DNA from: Planctomycetota bacterium
GTDB taxonomy: Bacteria > Planctomycetota > UBA1135 > GCA-002686595
Direction: 5' to 3'
Assembly (NCBI GenBank): GCA_027623615.1
Contig: JAQBVH010000039.1
Coordinates: forward strand, 1-11,187
Length of the DNA: 11,187 nucleotides
Part shown: piece by piece, positions 7,257 to 11,187 of the stretch
How positions within the stretch are numbered: the stretch's first letter is position 1
Layout: every line of letters begins with the position of its first letter
Notes under the pieces: generated by a model
The model's database searches: none
Seen by the model: only the letters and a program-made list of their open reading frames with translations
Told to the model about the DNA's origin: nothing
Translations under genes and position numbers: made by a program

Positions 7257-7723
7257 AGCTCGGCCAGGACCGCGTCGAAGTCCGGCAGCTCGTGACCGCG
7301 CTCGATCAGGCGCCCGCTGGCATCGAGCACGACGATCGTCGGCGTGGCGTCGACGTCGAAGGCGTGCGTCAGGGTCAGCTCACGATCGCGAACCTGGGGA
7401 TAGGTCAGCCCGAGCTTCCCGATCAGGCTGACGAGCTTGGCCTCGTCCACGCTGCTGTCCGGTCCAGAGACCACGCCGACGATCGCGATGCGGTCCCCAT
7501 GACGTTCATGCGCCGCCTGCACGAGGGGCGCCTCCTGAACGCAAGCGCGTCACCAGCTCTGCCAGTAGACGAGGGCCACCGGTCGGCCGCGCAGGTCGAG
7601 GGCGTCGCCGTTCAGCGTTTCGACGAGCAGGTGCTCCGCGGCGATGGGCTCACGCGGCTGCGGGTTCGAGGCCGGACCGGCGCAGGAGGCCACGAGCAGG
7701 GTCAAGGCGAGGAGTATGCGCAT
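7253..7723 (-). CDS. TlpA/thioredoxin-like lipoprotein, predicted selenoprotein (UxxC)
   Basis: Read through the in-frame TGA at 7552-7550, the gene encodes 156 residues. ATG 7723 overlaps the upstream stop (TGATG) and the TGA stop at 7253 overlaps apbE. The signal MRILLALTLLVASC has a VASC lipobox (Cys14). The fold reads as TlpA/thioredoxin: a LNGDALDLRGRPVALVYWQSW strand, the active-site loop, then EAPLVQAAHERHGDRIAIVGVV, and the cis-Pro motif ATPTIVVLDASGRL (Pro128). The active-site loop is W57-TGA58-R-A-C61, so the stop replaces precisely the N-terminal, nucleophilic Cys of CxxC. Both halves are in the same frame with no indel and good family sequence continues after the TGA. I therefore call it a selenocysteine UxxC oxidoreductase working on envelope thiols, probably proteins of its own operon. 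The alternatives are a nonsense mutation or sequencing error (TGC to TGA); the exact placement and the hairpin below argue against them. Confidence 0.82.
7513..7544 (-). promoter_or_regulatory. Candidate bacterial SECIS hairpin
   Basis: On the - strand, counting from the base after the TGA, GAGG (+16 to +19; 7534-7531) pairs with CCTC (+24 to +27; 7526-7523) around a CGCC loop (7530-7527). The stem continues outward through CA/TG and, after mismatches, TTGC (+6 to +9) with GCGG (+34 to +37), including G.U pairs. The apical loop starts about 20 bases after the UGA and has G as its second base, as bacterial SECIS models expect. The hairpin was found by hand; folding energy was not computed. Confidence 0.5.
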
Positions 7724-8880
7724 CAGAAGGAGTAGCGCCACCCGATGGTGGCCGTGAGGTGGTTGAGGCCGTCGCTGCGGTCCGTGTAGTCCACGCCGAA
7801 GTCCCAGGTCGTCGACTCGCTGCGAAACCAGGTGAAGTGCGAGCCCAGGGTATGCGCGTCGAAGTCGCCCAGGTCCGAATCCTGGGTGCGCTCCTTCTCG
7901 ATCACCACGAAGGAGTGCGCGAACGCGTCCGCTTCGGTCTGGCTGTAGATCCGATAGCGCAGGGCGACCGCCCACCGGTCACCCAGACGCTGGTGCCAGC
8001 TCGGCTCGAGGCTGAAGGCGGTGATGCCCCAATCGTCCTGATAGATGCGCGCGCCGAGGCCGATCGAGCGGCCCTCGGAGAGGCGATGGCGCACCTTGGC
8101 GTGCACCGCCGTGCGCAGGCGGCTGTCGGGGAGCTCCTCGGTCACCTCGAAGCCACGCGCGAAGTTGTCCAGGTTTCCGTTCGGGGGCGCGAACGGATCC
8201 TCGATGACCACCGCGTTGTAGGGGGTCTCGAGATATCCCGACTGCGCGCCAAGGGTGAGGCCGACCTCCCCGTGGGTGCGCGGCGAGAGCACCTGGTACC
8301 AGTTGAGGTTGGCCGAGAGCGTGGTCCGGTCGTCGTCGCCCGTCTCGACCCCGTCGAAGCGGATCAGATCGACCGTGTCGAGGTAGGCGCTCAGCGACGC
8401 CTTGAGGCGCGCGTTCCCGCCGTCGAACTCCTTGCCCCAACTCCCTCCCAGACCGATCGAGGTGTAGTCGTACTCCTTGCTGAAGTGCAAGTTGCCGCCC
8501 ACGTCCGTCGCCTGGTCCCAAAGATAGCTGAGGCCCAGGTCCAGCCCGAAGTAGAAGTCCCCCGAGGCCCCGGACTGACCGTCGAACTTGGAGAGTCGGT
8601 CGATCGACGCGCTCGAGACGTTGTCGTAGGAGAACATCGACGATCCGCGCAGGCGCGGGTTGAGGTCGGTCTCGAACAGGACCACCGGCTCGATCACGGT
8701 CAGCTCCTCGTCGAGGAACGGGTTGCCGTCACCCGAGTCTGGCTGCTGGAACAGGCCGAGCCGGAACGCCCAGGTGGTCGTCCCGGTGTCGTCGTGGCCT
8801 GGTCGGCCGAGAGGGTCCTCCTCGTCCTGGGCAGCCGCGGCGCCGACCAGCACGAGCCCGAGCCCTAGTAGCAGCCGCAT
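7723..8880 (-). CDS. DUF3570 outer-membrane beta-barrel protein
   Basis: The protein has 385 residues from ATG 8880, with a signal peptide ending GAAAA|Q (~residue 17). The mature protein is built of amphipathic strands alternating with Asp/Gly/Ser turns, such as SSMFSYDNVSSASIDRLS, GLDLGLSYLWDQATDVGG and RLKASLSAYLDTVDLI. It closes with DYTDRSDGLNHLTATIGWRYSF; the TDRSDGL segment and terminal Phe fit the DUF3570 family of predicted outer-membrane proteins. The start overlaps the end of the DUF4266 gene by 16 bases and the stop overlaps the thioredoxin start. The family has no settled biochemical function that I know of, but it is repeatedly found beside DUF4266, TlpA-like thioredoxin and ApbE genes. 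I infer an outer-membrane part of a flavin/thiol redox system. Confidence 0.88.
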   Translation of the reverse strand: MRLLLGLGLVLVGAAAAQDEEDPLGRPGHDDTGTTTWAFRLGLFQQPDSGDGNPFLDEELTVIEPVVLFETDLNPRLRGSSMFSYDNVSSASIDRLSKFDGQSGASGDFYFGLDLGLSYLWDQATDVGGNLHFSKEYDYTSIGLGGSWGKEFDGGNARLKASLSAYLDTVDLIRFDGVETGDDDRTTLSANLNWYQVLSPRTHGEVGLTLGAQSGYLETPYNAVVIEDPFAPPNGNLDNFARGFEVTEELPDSRLRTAVHAKVRHRLSEGRSIGLGARIYQDDWGITAFSLEPSWHQRLGDRWAVALRYRIYSQTEADAFAHSFVVIEKERTQDSDLGDFDAHTLGSHFTWFRSESTTWDFGVDYTDRSDGLNHLTATIGWRYSF

Positions 8881-9092
8881 CCGCCGCCCGCCAAAGAACC
8901 GACGCCGCCGATCGCGCCCTCACAGGAGTAGAGGACCTTCTGCTGGAAGTGGATCAGGGTCGGATCCTCGTCGAACTGCATGGTGACGTCGGTCAAGGCC
9001 TCGCGTTCGTAGAACTCGACCGAGGTGCAGGACGGCGCGAGACCGAGGAGCGGGAGGAGCACGAACCAGCGCGCCGAGCGGGAGAAGCGCAT
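8865..9092 (-). CDS. DUF4266 small lipoprotein
   Basis: The protein has 75 residues. I chose ATG 9092 over a start at 9167 because it places a standard signal directly at the N-terminus: RFSRSAR, a hydrophobic core, then LAPSC with Cys22 lipidated. The mature part reads SVEFYEREALTD, MQFDEDP, then a glycine-rich tail ending GGGCGCY. The YERE-LA-M-DP order and the GGGCGC tail are the DUF4266 signature. Besides the lipid Cys there are Cys57, Cys72 and Cys74, so a CxC pair at the very end could be a disulphide, metal or modification site. It is the first gene of the - strand operon and overlaps the DUF3570 gene by 16 bases. Function is unknown. The thioredoxin two genes downstream is a plausible partner for its cysteines. 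No strong ribosome binding site is visible ahead of the ATG. Confidence 0.85.
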   Translation of the reverse strand: MRFSRSARWFVLLPLLGLAPSCTSVEFYEREALTDVTMQFDEDPTLIHFQQKVLYSCEGAIGGVGSLAGGGCGCY

Positions 9093-9302
9093 GTCGCCAT
9101 CATCGGACAATCGAGCGGGTTCGCGCATTCGGACTTGTGCGGATTCTCGAGCTCGCGGGGCGTGCACACCGGTCGGACGTTCGTCGAGCGGCCGGGTCCC
9201 GGACTACTCCAGAGGCGCGTCCGCGAACTGACGGTCGTCTGAAAATCTTGACGACCGCCTCCACTTGGACTCGCTCGGTCGACCGTGCGAGGATGCTCCT
9301 GC
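9093..9302. promoter_or_regulatory. Divergent intergenic region (promoters expected)
   Basis: These 210 bases separate the DUF4266 gene (-) from the TrkA-C gene (+), so both operons should have promoters here. On the + strand TTGACG (9248-9253) resembles a -35 box, but no convincing -10 box follows at 16-18 bases. No clear operator palindrome or RNA gene was seen. Short open frames across it (for example + from 9137) look like GC-rich noise. Confidence 0.35.
9289..9293 (+). promoter_or_regulatory. Ribosome binding site for the TrkA-C gene
   Basis: GAGGA lies 9 bases before ATG 9303. It supports that start over the in-frame GTG at 9285, which would sit upstream of the binding site. Confidence 0.5.
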
Positions 9303-10109
9303 ATGGTCGAGCTCACCGCCCTCTTCTCCCTGATCGTCCTGTCCCTGCTCGCCGTGCGGGTCGGGACGGTCGCGCTCGTGAAGACCGGACTCACGCGCGA
9401 CGTGGCCGCCTTCCAGGCCCAGTCGGCCTTCATGGGCGTCGGCTTCACGACCGCGGAATCCGAGTCCGTCGTCGGGAACCCCGTGCGGCGGCGCATCGTG
9501 CGCACGCTGATGCTGCTCGGCTTCGGCGCGATCACCTCCACCCTCGGCACCCTCGTGGTCACCTTCGCCCAGTCGGGGAGCGATCTGCCGCAGGGCGCAA
9601 AGATCCTGATCCTGCTCTCGTTCGTGCTCGTCCTGGCGCTGATCGTGCACGTGGGGCCCTTCGACCGACTCCTCGATCGGATCATCTCCGGCGCCCTCGA
9701 GCGCATGACCTCGCTGTCGACGATCGATCTGCACGAGGTGCTCAACCTCGACAAGGGCTATCGTGTCGCCAGCGCGACAGTCGTCGAGGCCTCCTGGCTC
9801 GCCGACCGGAGCCTGCGCCAGCTCGGCCTCGCGGACGAGGGCGTGCTCGTCCTCAACGTCCAGCGCGGCGGGACCCAGGTGGTCATCGGCACGCCCTCGG
9901 CGCGCACCCGCCTGCACCCCGGAGACCAGGTCCTGCTCTACGGGCTCGAGGCGGACCTCGCCGACCTGCACCACCGTCCGTCCGGAGACGCCGGCGACCA
10001 GCTCCACGCCGCCGCCGTCGCGCGTCAGCGCCTGCGCCTCGTGGGCGAGCGCTCGGAGGACGAGGCCGCCGAGGCCCAGGCCAACAGCGGCCAGGCCGAG
10101 GACGCGTGA
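9303..10109 (+). CDS. Membrane protein with TrkA-C (RCK_C) domain
   Basis: The protein has 268 residues. Three hydrophobic helices lie at about 4-27, 67-89 and 100-119. Between the first two is the block FQAQSAFMGVGFTTAESE...NPVRRRI, which I recognise from a widespread family of short membrane proteins ending in a TrkA-C domain. Its GVGFTT loosely recalls Trk/Ktr pore loops but does not prove a pore. Residues ~155-222 form the TrkA-C domain (GYRVASATVVEASWLADRSLRQLGL ... LHPGDQVLLYG), which in other proteins binds small ligands such as nucleotides and controls ion transporters. There is no RCK-N nucleotide-binding fold. The tail after 225 is charged and low in complexity. A role in potassium or other ion homeostasis is likely but unproven; nothing ties it to the redox operons except shared upstream space. 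Confidence 0.82.
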   Translation: MVELTALFSLIVLSLLAVRVGTVALVKTGLTRDVAAFQAQSAFMGVGFTTAESESVVGNPVRRRIVRTLMLLGFGAITSTLGTLVVTFAQSGSDLPQGAKILILLSFVLVLALIVHVGPFDRLLDRIISGALERMTSLSTIDLHEVLNLDKGYRVASATVVEASWLADRSLRQLGLADEGVLVLNVQRGGTQVVIGTPSARTRLHPGDQVLLYGLEADLADLHHRPSGDAGDQLHAAAVARQRLRLVGERSEDEAAEAQANSGQAEDA

Positions 10110-10116
10110 GAGTTTG

Positions 10117-10142
10117 CCGGGGGGGCGCTGACTCCCCGCCGG
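10117..10142 (+). terminator. Possible GC-rich terminator hairpin
   Basis: CCGG then a G-run (10117-10125) can pair with CCCC then CCGG (10134-10142), with one bulged G and a short loop, starting 8 bases after the TrkA-C stop. There is no T-run after it, so termination is only suggested; it could also be leader structure for the next gene. Confidence 0.35.
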
Positions 10143-10177
10143 GAACCGGTACCCTCTGCGGACCCGACCCCACTGCC

Positions 10178-10417
10178 ATGACCGAGTACCAAGTCACCAA
10201 GTTCACCGTCGAGCCCGTCGAGGGCGACACTCAGATCGCTGTCACCATCCACGCCTCGGACGGCAACAAGTGGGAGTACGGAATCCCCTACAGCGCCTCG
10301 AGCGGTCGCTACACCTTCGAGGAGATCGATGTCCTCGCCATGGACTTCGGCGACGAGTTCGCCGAGGAGCTGACCGAGAAGATCGACGAGGTCATGGCGA
10401 AGCTCACCGGGGGGTGA
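10178..10417 (+). CDS. Small acidic hypothetical protein
   Basis: The protein has 79 residues from ATG 10178. There is no signal peptide or membrane segment, so it is cytoplasmic. The first half alternates like beta strands (VTKFTVEPVEG, QIAVTIHASDGNKWEYGIPY). The second half is one acidic amphipathic helix (FGDEFAEELTEKIDEVMAKL). Codon use matches the neighbours and it has no overlap with the gene before it, which supports a real gene. No strong ribosome binding site is seen. Its last 14 bases overlap the convergent TPR gene tail to tail. I do not recognise the family. Confidence 0.65.
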   Translation: MTEYQVTKFTVEPVEGDTQIAVTIHASDGNKWEYGIPYSASSGRYTFEEIDVLAMDFGDEFAEELTEKIDEVMAKLTGG

Positions 10418-11187
10418 GCCCGTCGCCGTCGGCCGCTGCCTGCGCCGACGCATCGTCTGCTTCCTCGACTTCGACCTCCACCGGCTTCGCCGCCAGCAGG
10501 ACGTCGATGCGCGCGACCAGCTCGACGCGCCCCAGCAGACCCGCGTGACGACGTAGCACCTCGAGCCCGTCCCAGTCCGCGCGGGCGCCGCGCAGCTCGA
10601 CCAGTTCGTGGAGCAGCACGAGGTTACCGGGGTCCGCCTCGAGCCCCGCCTGCAGGGCGCTGAGCTGAGCGTCCCCGTTCCCCATGCGCGCCTGGAGTTC
10701 GCCCATCAGCGCCCAGGCCTCGCCCCGCGAGGGATCGGTCTGGTTGACCCGCGACAGCCAGCCGGCGACCTGCGACAGCGGCGCGCTGGCGGGCAGGGTC
10801 AAGGCCAGCTGCGCCGCCTCGATGGCCTGGTCGTGGTCCAGGGGCCGCAGCGCCTCCAGGGCGCGGTAGGCGTCCAGCGCCTCGCGGCCCTGGTCGAGGG
10901 CCACGTGGGCCGTGATGCGTCCCTCCCACAGGTCCGCGGCCTCCGGGTCGAGGGTCGTCGCCTCGACCAGCACGCTCCGCGCCGCGGCCCACCGGCCTCG
11001 GCGCACGAACAGGCGCGCGAGCTCGCGGCGCACGGCCACCGAGTCCGGGTCCTGCCGGCGGGCCTCCTCCAGGGTCGCGATCGCCAGGTCGGGACTGCGC
11101 AGGCGCTCGTGGATCGCGGCGATCGCGAGGCGCACCTCGGTCGTCGGCGGCTGGGCGTTGCCGAGGATCCGCAAGGCGCCGCCATCG
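10404..11187 (-). CDS. TPR-repeat protein (5' partial)
   Basis: The frame is open to the right edge of the window, so the N-terminus is missing; the TTG at 11174 is probably internal. The ~260 visible residues are helical tetratricopeptide repeats: AIAAIHERLRSPDLAIATLEEA, ELARLFVRRGRWAAARSVLVEA with the following TTLDPEAADLW, ALDAYRALEALRP, and ALMGELQARMGNGDAQLSAL with GLEADPGNLVLL. The recurring A-x-(L/D)P-(E/G) turns are the family hallmark. The C-terminus is acidic and then alanine-rich (EVEVEEADDASAQAAADGDG), probably disordered. TPR proteins are protein-binding scaffolds; no catalytic domain is visible in this part, so the specific role is unknown. Confidence 0.82.
   Translation of the reverse strand, partial: DGGALRILGNAQPPTTEVRLAIAAIHERLRSPDLAIATLEEARRQDPDSVAVRRELARLFVRRGRWAAARSVLVEATTLDPEAADLWEGRITAHVALDQGREALDAYRALEALRPLDHDQAIEAAQLALTLPASAPLSQVAGWLSRVNQTDPSRGEAWALMGELQARMGNGDAQLSALQAGLEADPGNLVLLHELVELRGARADWDGLEVLRRHAGLLGRVELVARIDVLLAAKPVEVEVEEADDASAQAAADGDGLTPR

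Noticed and set aside
7178..7735. A 185-residue + strand frame across the thioredoxin locus, which might seem to fill the gap left by the split gene.
   Set aside because: Its composition is low-information Gln/Arg/Glu with no motif, whereas the - strand read through TGA gives a complete thioredoxin.
7253..7975. The thioredoxin locus as two separate genes or a pseudogene (89-residue frame plus a truncated upstream frame).
   Set aside because: Both pieces are in the same frame, split only by TGA at the catalytic Cys position, with a correct lipobox before and intact thioredoxin sequence after. Recoding explains it better than decay.
9303..10109. The TrkA-C protein as a complete potassium channel.
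   Set aside because: There is no TVGYG-type selectivity filter and no RCK-N domain; GVGFTT alone is not enough to claim a pore.
9137..10177. N-terminal extension of the small acidic protein through the TrkA-C region.
   Set aside because: It is Arg/Pro-rich out-of-frame translation of the TrkA-C gene; the 79-residue protein from 10178 has distinct, normal composition.

Overview
The window is very GC-rich bacterial DNA, and the third base of nearly every codon is G or C. Cleavable signal peptides, lipoboxes and two outer-membrane beta-barrels point to a Gram-negative (diderm) organism. The gene style and content (many-haem cytochromes, DUF3570/DUF4266/ApbE module, predicted selenocysteine use) would fit Planctomycetota, Myxococcota or a related soil/sediment lineage. 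I cannot place it more precisely.

Positions 1-6227 (+ strand) hold four genes that overlap at their stop/start codons and are surely one operon. They are: (1) the C-terminal part of a flavin-dependent NAD(P)-oxidoreductase fused to a membrane domain with two pairs of cytochrome-b-like histidines; (2) a membrane-anchored cytochrome with 26 CxxCH haem sites; (3) an outer-membrane beta-barrel; (4) a lipoprotein cytochrome with 17 CxxCH sites. Read together they form a predicted electron path: cytoplasmic NAD(P)H -> FAD -> b haems across the inner membrane -> periplasmic haem wire -> outer-membrane porin plus haem lipoprotein. This looks like a porin-cytochrome conduit for extracellular electron transfer or uptake, with its inner-membrane entry module encoded in the same operon.

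Positions 6255-9092 (- strand) hold a second, convergent operon, read in the order DUF4266 lipoprotein, DUF3570 beta-barrel, TlpA-like thioredoxin lipoprotein, ApbE flavin transferase. All four carry export signals. The thioredoxin gene is interrupted by an in-frame TGA exactly where the first cysteine of the CxxC active site belongs. A hairpin resembling a bacterial SECIS lies immediately downstream, so I read it as a UxxC selenoprotein and not as a broken gene. A small hairpin separates the two convergent operons.

Positions 9093-9302 are a divergent intergenic region. Positions 9303-10109 (+) encode a membrane protein with a TrkA-C (RCK_C) domain. Positions 10178-10417 (+) encode a small acidic protein of unknown function. 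Positions 10404-11187 (-) encode a TPR-repeat protein that runs off the right edge. These last three genes show no clear link to the redox operons.
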